Shown piece by piece: positions 43,921 through 54,200 of a stretch of DNA of 64,000 bases (positions are counted from its first letter, which is position 1; each line of letters starts with the position of its first letter). The notes under the pieces are model-generated. The model did not search any database. It saw only the letters and a list, made by a program, of their open reading frames with translations, and was not told the origin of the DNA. The stretch comes from Brachionus plicatilis. Taxonomy: Eukaryota > Rotifera > Eurotatoria > Ploima > Brachionidae. Where the stretch lies: the NCBI GenBank assembly GCA_010279815.1, contig QEOQ01000043.1:57725-121724 (forward strand), written 5' to 3'. Both the position numbers and the translations under genes were made by a program.

Positions 43921-44589
43921 GTTGCATTCACAGAACTAACTTTGAAATAAAAGTTACAAGATTTTTAATCATTTTTTCTGTTCTTTTTTGCTGAATTTAA
44001 CTACAATTTTTCAGAACAATTTGCAAAATCTATTTGCCTCATCAATGATATTCCTCTGCCTAAAAAGTAAACACTTTTTTCCCGAGATGTGAGAAAGATG
44101 AAAAAATTTAGGGACGAATCAGTTAATATTTGTTCTTAAGTCACCCGTTTAAGCCAACGTCACTAAAAGTGTGTGAAAATTTCATTTCAAATTATTCTTC
44201 TCTAAAATATAAAAAAAAAAATTTTAAATTGTTTTCTTTACTCTACGATTTTTAATCATTATTTACCCTGAAAAATTGAATTTAACTATAATTTAAATTT
44301 AACTACAATTTAATTTAAATTTCAATTAATTTTGAAAAATTTTTTAAGCTTGAAAAAAAAATATTAATAAGCTTTTAATATAATTACAATAATCTCCATA
44401 GACATTTTTTTGCTAAAATTAATATTTTGAAAATTAAAAATTTAATTTTTTTTTCTTAAAAACCTGAACGCCGATATGGACAAAAACTGGACACATTTTT
44501 GGAAATGGCATTACGAATTTCAAATACAAATTACACTTAAATTCTTCATTTTATGATTAGTTAAAATTAAGGTAAATAAAAAAAAAAAG

Positions 44590-44800
44590 AAAAAATACTG
44601 AAACATAGTGCAACATACTTTGTTGTACCTTTTATTCCTAAAATATTTTTCTCATTTAAAAAAAAAACAAAAAATAAAGAATCAATAAGATTTAAATAGA
44701 TTATTGATTGATTTGCTAATAAAAAAAAATTAAAAAAAAATTTATTCTAAGCCAAAAATGTACAACAAAGTTTTTGCACTTTATTGCAGTATTTTTTAAA
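44590..44800. repeat. small inverted-repeat element
   Basis: AATACTGAAACATAGTGCAA then ACTTTGTTGTAC at the left; GTACAACAAAGT ... TTGCACTTTATTGCAGTATT at the right. About 205 bp. Probably a MITE. Confidence 0.55.
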
Positions 44801-44804
44801 ATAT

Positions 44805-45562
44805 TTTTTTTTTATTTCAATTTTAATTTATCAAAAAATGAAGAATTTTTGTTCAATTTGTATTAAAATCTCACAACACCTCGTGAAATTCTATATATGA
44901 ATAATGGTAGTTGGTTGGGGATAAGTAAGGGGTCAGATTTAAAAAAATAAAGATTTTGACAAAAAATGAATTAAATTTTCAAAAACAGAAAATTCCAAAC
45001 AAAGGGTCCGTTGTTTTTAAATTTAAAAAATAAGCTAAAATCACTATAATTAAATTCAAAGAAAAGACTTTTTTTTTGAAATTTTTTTTAAAAGTCAATT
45101 TTCAATTTTATCCTAACCTTTTATTATAAATTCGAGAAAAAAATTAATATGGCTGCCTAAAATTTATCAAATGAAATATGTAATAAAAGTTGTCTCAAAA
45201 TTGACTAAAAAATTTTAGAAAAATAATAATTTTTTTTTTGTTCATAAAATTGACAATGTAAATTTTATTAGTCAATTTAAAGATCATGTGTTCATATTTT
45301 TTACTTAAGATTTTTTTAAAGTAAATTTTGTGATCAGGTGGTCAAACTTTTGAACAGACCCATTGTTCCACCAAAAAAAGTCAGGAGCGAAGCTTAAGTG
45401 TATGATTATAACAGAAAATATCAAATATTGAGCATTGGCTTTATCAAATATTTTATTTTTTGATTTTAATAATTTTTTCTACTTTAAAAATTATCAAAAA
45501 CAAAATCGTATTATCTCTTTGTAATTATTTATTATTAGCGAAAAAAAATTAAAATTTTATAA
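44805..45562. other. intergenic, nothing recognised
   Basis: AT-rich DNA between USP34 and THADA with no gene or clear repeat. Confidence 0.4.
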
Positions 45563-45570
45563 ATTAAAAT

Positions 45571-45966
45571 CAGGCTTGGGCAAAAGTCATCAAGTCAAAG
45601 TCAAGTCAAGTCATTTGACTTGACTTCAAACCTTTCATGTGAAATAAATTATTTTTAAAAATTATATAAAGGGAATTTTCCCAAATTATTTTTTAAATAA
45701 ATAAATAAATAAAAATTATATTTTTAATCTTTTCTTGAGTTCTCATTTCAAAGATGATGATTTAAATAATGCTATCTATGTCCATAAATTTTGTATTTCA
45801 AGCTTATGGTCGAACGATACACCCTAATTTCAATAGTATAATTCCAGACCAGACTTAAAGAAAAATCATCGACTTGACTTTAAAAAAAAATTTAAAGTCA
45901 AGATAAATGACTTGACTTTAAAAAGACTTTAAAATAACTTTTTTTTTTGACTTTTGCCCAAGTCTG
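45571..45966. mobile_element. hAT-type MITE with exact 8-bp target duplication
   Basis: Ends CAGGCTTGGGCAAAAGTCA and TGACTTTTGCCCAAGTCTG. ATTAAAAT flanks both sides (45563-45570 and 45967-45974). AAGTCAAG repeats crowd both ends. The same general family as 11455-11856 (CAGRG..GG.CAAAAGTC). Confidence 0.9.
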
Positions 45967-45974
45967 ATTAAAAT

Positions 45975-47046
45975 ATGACTCCTATAAGATAGATAATGTT
46001 ATAGGAGCAAAATTTTATAACACATAATTATCTGAAAACAACCAGGTAAATTATTTACAGATAAATTATCTTTAATTAATTTACTCTCCAATAAGATAAA
46101 TTAATAAAAAATTATTAATCAACACATTAACTAATTGTTACCTAATATGATATATTATTTGAATATATTTATGAATACCCACTTAAAGCTTCTCCCGTGA
46201 TCTACCGATTGATCGTCCCTATACATAAAATACATCCTTAACTTTACTTTAAGTTAAAAAATACTATTATGATGGGACTTAATAAAACCTTTAACGATTT
46301 CTCTGAATTCTATGTTGAATTTAAGAAATACTGTGCTACTTCTTTCACAATATATTTGATAAGTAGAAGTCGGTTTCTAAAAGACAATTTCATTTTATTT
46401 TCATTTACAATTTCAAATTACTTAATCTTTATCTTTATCTTACTAATTAATTAATAAAACATTAATAAAACATTATTTTTCAAAACAATTTCTTTTTCGA
46501 ATTTTTATTAAATTATGTATCCTTAGTTAAAATAATCCAAAAAGATATTTAATCTTTACGCAGAAAAAAAAAATTTGGTTAAAACCAAACCTATTTTTTA
46601 AATAAAAAATAAAAATTGAACATTGGCTCCTATTTGAACCTAAAATTGAACCTAGAAAAAAAAAACTAACATTTTTTTTCTATTTTCACAAATATTTTTT
46701 CCATAAAAAAAAAAAAATTTTCCAATTTTTTTTCTACTTTACGAAAATAAAATTTCTTTAAAAAAAAATATTTTTTCTATTACAAAAAATAAACGCCTTT
46801 CATCAGGGATCAAATAATTGATAAAACTCGAATATCTTTGCATTCGCTGAAACAGAACAAATTGGTCAAGGTGACAATTCCTTGCAAGCAAAAAAAAATT
46901 TCTTTTTTCTTTCTTCTTTTTTCAAATAATGGCTCAAAATAATTTTTTGATTATTTTATTAAATTAAAAATATTAAATTAAAAAGTAAAGAGAATAATGA
47001 AGAAATTAATGTATAAAATTGAATGGACGTGTGAGTGTGAGAAAAA
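45975..47046. other. 3' flank of USP34
   Basis: Holds the USP34 3' UTR (at least to the AATAAA at 46960) and AT-rich DNA. A 61-codon frame at 46269-46454 has no recognisable content. Confidence 0.4.
46955..46960 (-). terminator. candidate USP34 polyadenylation signal
   Basis: AATAAA on the minus strand about 87 nt after the USP34 stop. AATAAA is frequent by chance in DNA this AT-rich, so this is only the nearest candidate. Confidence 0.4.
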
Positions 47047-50000
47047 TCAGACATTTGTTTGTTCGTGTTCGGACGCGCTCTCGTGTTCATTGTTGCTGCC
47101 GGACTCGGTGCTCGCTTCTTCTTCTTGGCTGGACGAGCTGGACGAACTGGTCTCGTTGTCAGTGGTCTCGTCCGCTGACTCGTCGTCCATGGCCTCTACA
47201 CCTTGCATCAGCCCATTCATCAAATCTATGTTCTCCTTGAGCGCCTCTAACACAGCGCCAACACACTTTCGCTTGGACTCGAGGCGAGCGCGCAAGTCGC
47301 CGCCCTCCACCTCCTCCAGCTTCACCTTTTTGCTCCTGGGTCCCTCGTCGTCCAAGTACTTGGACATCTCTTCGCTCTGCTTGCTCACATGCTCCCAATA
47401 GGACACAAAAAAGTCCTTCAGCTGCTTCACAAACTTCACAAACTGCTTGTCCACTTTGCATCTGGACACTGCACGCGTCACCATCTGCACACACTTGATG
47501 CTTCCCAGCATGGCCGACAGCTTGATGTCCAAATTGGGCGCGCACTCGTCGCCCAACTTGTCCGCGCCAAAGTCAAAGTAGAAGCGCGTTTCGTTTATGG
47601 TCGACAGACTCAGCCGGATTGTGTTCTTGATGGTCTGGCTGAGCAGGTGGGAAAAGGAGTCGCTATTGAGCTGATTGCGCGGCAGTAGATTGCGCACAAA
47701 GCGCCCCACGAAGCCGGCCAGAAAAGTGGCGTACTCGTCACGCGACACCAAGTGACGGTAGTCGGTGATTAGGACGCGCACAAAGTGGTTCAAGTGAATT
47801 GATTGGGTGATGTGTTCGGCGAGACAGTCGGCTCTGTCGCTCAGATAGCCAATGAAATGCATGTTGAAATACATGGACTGTGTGCTCACTATTAACACTA
47901 GGTCGGCTAGATTTTTGCTGCTCTGCTCGTTTAGGCTAGTGAGCTGATCGAACAAACGTTTGAATAGAAAGTGGTAGAAGTTGAACAGGGGCAGAAAGGA
48001 GTCGCGCAGATTTTTCTCGTACTCAGTCAGATGACCCACTATTTTGGACAGCATGTACACGGAGCCGTCATAGTGACAGTGGTTGACGAGAGTCAGCGGA
48101 AGATACAGATTGAACGCTGTCTTTAGCTTCTTGGCGCCGAGCACACAATTGGCCGGCACCGGAAAATACGGCCCCATCAAACACACAGCTTGGTTGATGC
48201 TCTGGTTGCCCATGAAGCACTTTTGCAGCGAGTTCACCGTGGACTTGGCGCTGAGTATGGAGCCCTTCTGATACGACTGGCAGCTTTGGTAATAGCTGAG
48301 GCCGGCGTAGGACTGCTTGAGAATGGCGACGGTGTTGGCGGCCATCTCCACCGGGCTCACTTCGAGCACGGCACGCATGAGCTCGAGAGCGGTGGCGCGC
48401 GTGCTCCCCGCCACCCAAAAACTGGCCAGCACCACAAGCCGCTTGATCAGCTCGAACTTCTCCTTCCAATTGGCCACTATTTGCTGCACGCCTTCGGTCT
48501 TGGCCTCCAGATGCGCGCGCACACTCTCCACTAGCGTCTTGAGCAAGAGCAGACAGTCGGCCAGGTCATGGCCCTCCGCCGAACTGCTGTTGTTGTAGGC
48601 CGCCACCAGCTGGAAGAGACAGACGCTGAGCGTGGACAGGCCGCGCCTGCTCAGCACCAGTGTGACGTCATCGTTTGTGCGCATCACTGCCTTCACCACC
48701 CACACAATCGACTGGAAGCTCTGCTTGGCCTCGACGGCCGCGCTCATCAAAAACTGGCCGCACACGCTCTCCTTGATCTGGCCGCTCTGTCTGCACACCA
48801 ACTCCAACAGCTTGACCAGCTCCACACACGCCGTACCGTAATGCATCGAGTACGGCAGTACATGCTTAAAGGCCCACTGCAGATTGGAGTGCTCGCACAT
48901 GTGACGCAAGTAAACAGGCGAGTGGTCGCACAGCAGCCGAATGGCGCCGTAGAACGGCTGCAAACACTGCTTGTTGTAGCTGACCAGCTCGGCGTCCTCG
49001 TGGTCGACTATGACCGTGCAGAGCGGGAGCTCGCGCGCCATTCCCATCTCGAACTTGCCGTCCGCGCACCTAGTCACATAGTCGAGCACTTGGACGCACC
49101 CGTTCAAACAATGGTACACAAAATGGATCATCACTTGTTTGTTCAGATTTGTGGTCACGTGACTGTTGGCCATGTGTTTGAAAAAAATGTTGTCCCAGAA
49201 GAGCTGAAGGGCGTCGTGGTGGACGACGAGGCGCTTTTGTTCGTTGCCGACGAGCAGATAGATGAGCAGAGTGAAGTACTGGATGAGGTTGGCGGCGTGC
49301 AGGGACTGGGGCTCGGAGGGGCCGAGCGGCACGCTCATTAAAGAGAGCAGATGAAGCAGCACTGTGTTGACGGTGCGCGTGAACGAGTCGGTGAGCTGGC
49401 CGGGCTCGGCGTGATACGGCGCAAGCATGTTGCGGTTGGAGGTGAACTGGAGGCGGAAGTCGCGATCGGGCACCAGGTTGGCGAGCAGCACGGCGGCCGA
49501 GAAGCGCACCTGGGTCTGCTTGGCGTCTATGAGCAGCCGCTTGACCCACGCGGACATGTTGTCGAGCAGCCAGAGCTCGAGGCGCGCGCAGCCCACCCCC
49601 GCCAGCCACCGCAGTGTGTAGTAGGGCGCCGTGGCCAGCAAGTCGGACAGTTTTTGGGTCACCAGCTCGCAGTAGTCCGGCCTGAGAGACTCGTTTTCGC
49701 ACAGAGCGCACTCGATGTCGTCCGGGCACACCCGTTCCCTCTCCAGGCTCAGCAGACAGCCCATGGCGTTAAAAAAGTTCGTGTACTTGTCCGGCTCCGA
49801 GCTCTTTTTGGCCAGCAGCCCAATTGACTTCACGCACATGTCGACAAACTTGGGCACAAAAGCGTCCGGCTTGTCATGGCAGCGTAGGTGGACGCGCAGC
49901 CCAGTCACATTGACGAGCAGCTGTTTAACAGCTGTCACACTCAGCCCGTCCAGTATGCACTTGTAAAAAAAGGACATGGGCACTTTGAACGCCTCTTCAA

Positions 50001-51210
50001 TTTGCTCTAGCTGACAGTGTCTGTGCACATAGGCGAGATGGGACTCGCTGAGCTCAACGAGCAGGCCGAGCATCGCGTCGAACACCTTTGGCTTGGCTCG
50101 CTGATCACCCAGCGCCACCACGTCCTGCTCGCACTCGGACTCAGAGTCCAAGTTGTCCACAGAAAAGTCCGTGTTGTCGGAGTCGGCGTGCCGGCCCGGG
50201 CTGGCCGCGTCCCGGCGCCGATTGCGCACATAGAACGCGCACACCCGCTTCACCACGTCCTGTCCGAGCACGGCCACTCTGTGCTGCTCGCCCAGGCCGC
50301 TCCACTCCCTCAAAAACGCAAAGTACTCGCACATGTGCCCGATGCTCTCGGCCCTCTCGTCCAGCAAGCCCACATATGCAGACAAAAATGTGCGCACCAC
50401 CGCAAAATCGGCGCGCTGCGTCAAGCTGAGCAAAAATTTTTGAAAAGCGCAGCGAATCGAGGCCTGCGGACACTTGACCAAAAGTTTGCGCAGCGATTGG
50501 GCGTGGGACGCGAGCCGCTCGAGCAACCAATGGCAACTGGCCTTGTGGACAAATAGCTTGTCGAGCAGATCGATCCACTGGAGCATGCGGTGCTTTTCGC
50601 GCGAGTGAACCAACGTCTGCAGAAAGAAGGTGATGGCGAGCTGGCCGCCGCGCAGCCTTAAGGCCGGCCCTGTCACCGACAGCTGGCACAGCTCGTGCAC
50701 AAAATCGAAGTAGGCGGTGTCGAACAGCAGACGATCGGTCACGAATCTGAGGTTGTCGTGCCAGATCTGACAGAGGAGGCTGCGGTCGTTGCAGCGGGCC
50801 GCCGCCGCGGTCTCATGTGACCGGCCACTGTCGCGCTTTTTGTAGAATAGCATGTAGGCCGAGTTGGTCTTTTCGAAGGACAGGTCGGTGAACTTGTCGC
50901 TGTGGCAGTCGTAAGTCTTGCTGGTGGTCTCGCCGCCGAAGCACTCGGCGGACAGCTGGGTTGCCGCGTCGAACTGTTTGACTTCGGCGTCGTTGAAGCA
51001 GAACCATTTGGGCGCTGCCGGGCCCGTCTCTTGGATGAAGCTGTAGTAGTGGCCGCCGTCGGCTGTGCCCGTGTGCACTGTCACGCCGATCAGGTCGTAG
51101 ACGAACGCGTGACCGCTGTCGCCGCATACTTTGGGCCCGCTCTCGATCAAGTTCTCCTCCATGTAGCCGCTCATGTTCAGCTCGAGCGGAAACGAAAAGT
51201 ATGTGTTCAC
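47047..51210 (-). CDS. USP34: USP34 last exon: catalytic His and C-terminal region
   Basis: 1,387 residues from VNTYFSFPLELNMSGYMEEN to the stop. The first 100 or so residues finish the USP fold: HAFVYDLIGVTVHTGTADGG, catalytic His in GGHYYSFI, and KWFCFNDAEVKQFD. The rest is a helical-repeat C-terminal region as in vertebrate USP34. It ends in an acidic low-complexity tail (DDESADETTDNE, a seven-serine run, EEEASTESGSNNEHESAS). This 4.2-kb exon is strikingly GC-rich in DNA that is otherwise mostly A and T, which leaves most other frames open; those are shadows. The open frame begins with GTG at 51210, which is an internal Val after a splice acceptor, not a start. Confidence 0.94.
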   Translation of the reverse strand: MNTYFSFPLELNMSGYMEENLIESGPKVCGDSGHAFVYDLIGVTVHTGTADGGHYYSFIQETGPAAPKWFCFNDAEVKQFDAATQLSAECFGGETTSKTYDCHSDKFTDLSFEKTNSAYMLFYKKRDSGRSHETAAAARCNDRSLLCQIWHDNLRFVTDRLLFDTAYFDFVHELCQLSVTGPALRLRGGQLAITFFLQTLVHSREKHRMLQWIDLLDKLFVHKASCHWLLERLASHAQSLRKLLVKCPQASIRCAFQKFLLSLTQRADFAVVRTFLSAYVGLLDERAESIGHMCEYFAFLREWSGLGEQHRVAVLGQDVVKRVCAFYVRNRRRDAASPGRHADSDNTDFSVDNLDSESECEQDVVALGDQRAKPKVFDAMLGLLVELSESHLAYVHRHCQLEQIEEAFKVPMSFFYKCILDGLSVTAVKQLLVNVTGLRVHLRCHDKPDAFVPKFVDMCVKSIGLLAKKSSEPDKYTNFFNAMGCLLSLERERVCPDDIECALCENESLRPDYCELVTQKLSDLLATAPYYTLRWLAGVGCARLELWLLDNMSAWVKRLLIDAKQTQVRFSAAVLLANLVPDRDFRLQFTSNRNMLAPYHAEPGQLTDSFTRTVNTVLLHLLSLMSVPLGPSEPQSLHAANLIQYFTLLIYLLVGNEQKRLVVHHDALQLFWDNIFFKHMANSHVTTNLNKQVMIHFVYHCLNGCVQVLDYVTRCADGKFEMGMARELPLCTVIVDHEDAELVSYNKQCLQPFYGAIRLLCDHSPVYLRHMCEHSNLQWAFKHVLPYSMHYGTACVELVKLLELVCRQSGQIKESVCGQFLMSAAVEAKQSFQSIVWVVKAVMRTNDDVTLVLSRRGLSTLSVCLFQLVAAYNNSSSAEGHDLADCLLLLKTLVESVRAHLEAKTEGVQQIVANWKEKFELIKRLVVLASFWVAGSTRATALELMRAVLEVSPVEMAANTVAILKQSYAGLSYYQSCQSYQKGSILSAKSTVNSLQKCFMGNQSINQAVCLMGPYFPVPANCVLGAKKLKTAFNLYLPLTLVNHCHYDGSVYMLSKIVGHLTEYEKNLRDSFLPLFNFYHFLFKRLFDQLTSLNEQSSKNLADLVLIVSTQSMYFNMHFIGYLSDRADCLAEHITQSIHLNHFVRVLITDYRHLVSRDEYATFLAGFVGRFVRNLLPRNQLNSDSFSHLLSQTIKNTIRLSLSTINETRFYFDFGADKLGDECAPNLDIKLSAMLGSIKCVQMVTRAVSRCKVDKQFVKFVKQLKDFFVSYWEHVSKQSEEMSKYLDDEGPRSKKVKLEEVEGGDLRARLESKRKCVGAVLEALKENIDLMNGLMQGVEAMDDESADETTDNETSSSSSSSQEEEASTESGSNNEHESASEHEQTNV

Positions 51211-54200
51211 CTAAACAATAAAGGGGGTTTAGTCAAATAAGATTTTTTTTTTTTTGTTTTTTTTTTTTTTTGGTTAATTAAATGGCAAATTTTTAATAAA
51301 TTTTTCTATTCATTTTTGTTATTTATTTACTGTCAAGTCACAAAAAAAAACAATGATTAATCGATGAAATAAAATACTAATAAATCATAATTTATTTAAT
51401 TTTTAAAATTTTTTTTTTTTTTTTGATTTAATTAAGAATCATTTTTTAATACCTCTAATTTAATATTTTACAGTTTCTTGGAAAAAAATTCTTTGCTAAT
51501 TCAGCAACAATCTGGTTTTAGGAAACATCGAAGAACCGCAGATAATTTATTTTTCCTTATCCAAAAAGTTGTCGAATCTTTTAATAGAAAGAAAAAAGTA
51601 TGTTGCTTATTTTTTGACATTCCTAAAGCTTTCGGCAAAGTCTGGCATGAAGGTATAATTTACAAGCTGATAAAGATAAATATACCTGCCTACTTAATTT
51701 ATTGGATTAAATCATTTCTTAACTGTAGAACATTTAAAGTAAATATAAATGATGACATTAGTGATGAATTCAAAATATCTGCTGGCGTTCCTCAAGGATC
51801 AGTTATTAGTCCTTTATTATTTAGTATATTTATTAATGATATTATTTTATCAGTTAATAAAATTTAGAAATCAATTTTATAAATAATTTTCAAAATAATA
51901 AATTAGTTAATTTATATGGTAATCTAGTCTAAAGGGGTTATGGGTTAGTAGTGTGACCGAATTTGAAAACTCCCTTTGTCTCCTACATTTTTAAAGCTAC
52001 TTTCTAAAAAAATATCTTAATATGTAGAACTCGAGGAGAGGAATCGAATGATATGTGTGAAATTTTTTTTTAAAAATTCGTAACAAAAAAAAACAGAGTT
52101 AAAATTAAATTCTTTAAAAATAACTTTTTAAAAATTTTTCATAACAATTCATTTAATTCAAAACGAATTCAATGTATTTAAGAGCTGCTTAAAAGTGGAA
52201 GGCAGAGTCTGACTATGATTATGATTTTTTTCATTAAAAAGTAGAATTTTGGAAAAAAAAGTGAATTAAACCTAAATTTGATAAAAATCTTGTCGAATAA
52301 AAAATGGGGCCTTGACTTAAACACTTTAGGAAACCTTTATAAGTCTTTGATTGGATCTATTCTAGATTATTATTTTCCTTGTCTTAACTCTCTCTCTCAG
52401 AAACTAATATCAAAAGGTTAGAAGTAATCCAAAATTCAGCAGTTCGATCTATTTTGAAGCTAAAATATGATACCCCTCCAATATTATACACCAAGAGACC
52501 TTCAATAAACTAAATCTATTAACAGTTTCAAATCGACTTTTTGAGTTGAGTGAGAGATATGTTAGGACAGGACTGAGCCATTCTGTTCCATTAACTGTTA
52601 GACTGGTAGAAGAATATAACAAAGGTTTCGAATCAAGACACATCGAGTACTAGGGTTGATTATTGAAAGGAACTTTTGTAACGATAAATTTTTGTAACGA
52701 TAAATTTATATCGAAAAAATTCGGTATAATTTTATAGATCGATTTCTTCTTTAGTCGATCAAGTTCATTTTTATTTTATTTATTCGAATTAACTGATCGA
52801 ATATTGATATCGAATTTATTAGTCGATTTTAATTTACCAAGCTTCATGTTTGAAACATTTTTTTGAAAAAAATTATTACTTCAATGATATGAAAATATTA
52901 TTAAGGAAATTAATGCTAAATTTGTTTCAATAATATGCCAATAATAAAGACTTGATTTTTAAAACTTATTTAGTTAGAATTTAATTTAAAAAAAAAGCAA
53001 CAACTTTAAAAAAAATTCATTTTTATCAAATTAAAATGGCACTTGAAAATAATTCACGAAAAGGAAAACTTGATAAAATATCTTGGGTTTGGAAATTTGT
53101 TGAAACAACTGTTTTGGAGGAAGAATTTAAAATTTATGAATGCAACGCCGAGACATTTTACAAACAATCCGATTCAAATGAGCTAAAAGATCCACTTTTG
53201 TTTTATAAATATTACAATATTAATTTACCAATACTAACTAGTATTATTAAAGAGCAATTTTCTATAATTGGTACTTCAGTTCCTGCAGAAAGTCTTTTTT
53301 CTGTTTCTGGCTTTATTCAAAATGAAGAAAGAAACAGACTGAGTGCAAACAATCTGGAAAAATTTACTTTTATAAAGCTTAATTTAATCGTTTTTGAAAA
53401 CAAAAAATAATATTAAAGATTTTTAAACAATTTTTTAATTTTTATTTAATTTCATAACTTATTTAATGATTTTTTAAATTAATTTTTCAAATTTTGTATA
53501 GTTTAGTAAATTACTTATTTTTTTAAAATATCGAATACATTTTTTTTACACTTTTGAATTAGATTTTTTCGTTAATCGATTTATAAAATCGAACGATATT
53601 ATCGATTTAACAATTTGTCTAACTATTCGAAAACAAAGGGATACTATTGTCCAAAATTTGTTCGATAGCTTTTCGATATTTGTAATTTTTATCAAATTAA
53701 GTAAATTAAAATTCTAACAATGATTTTTTGATCGATAAAAATAAGACATTTTCGATAAAGCTAAAATTTCATCGAATGTAAATTTAACCGATTTAATCGA
53801 TTAACGCTTAGTCGATTCACAACCCTATCGAGTACCCAACTCCATTGTGTAATTGCTACCTCACTATTTCTTCTTTTTTTCCTGAATCATCAAACATTTA
53901 AAATATGTATTCTGTTACTCTCTATCAAAATTTATCTAATTTTAATTTTAATATTTATCTACTTTTTAACTTATATTATTTTAACTTTATTTTTTTTCCT
54001 ATTTTTTATTTTTATTTTATTTTCTTTAACTTTATTTTAATTTTTTATTATTTTTTAATTAATCTGAAAGAGCTTTAGCTCGGTACAGATATACAAATAA
54101 ATAAATACAGAAAACAAATGAATAAATAAATAACAGATTGATTTTTTTTGATCTTTTTTATTATTTCTATTTTAATTTTTTTTTTTTATGATTTATTCTA

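Larger units (their letters stand above)
52273..54112 (+). pseudogene. LINE RT thumb to 3' tail, split by a hAT
   Basis: 52273-52650 matches 59818-60197 (LIKILSNKKWGLDLNTLGNL and following, with a few indels). After the hAT at 52651-53827 it resumes at 53828 with CGAGTACCCAACTCCATTGT, and ends with the tail CTGAAAGAGCTTTAGCTCGG then TACAGATATACAAATAAATA. Same family as 59560-60484. Confidence 0.88.

Noticed and set aside
46269..46454. 61-codon plus-strand frame downstream of USP34 as a gene
   Set aside because: No motif or neighbour supports it. Its composition is that of random AT-rich DNA.
51208..51210. GTG at 51210 as a gene start
   Set aside because: It directly follows a splice acceptor and encodes Val in VNTYFSF, the natural continuation of exon A.
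47047..51240. Many long open frames on both strands within 47-51 kb
   Set aside because: They arise because the USP34 exon is GC-rich and stops are scarce. Only the 1,387-codon minus frame has recognisable USP content.
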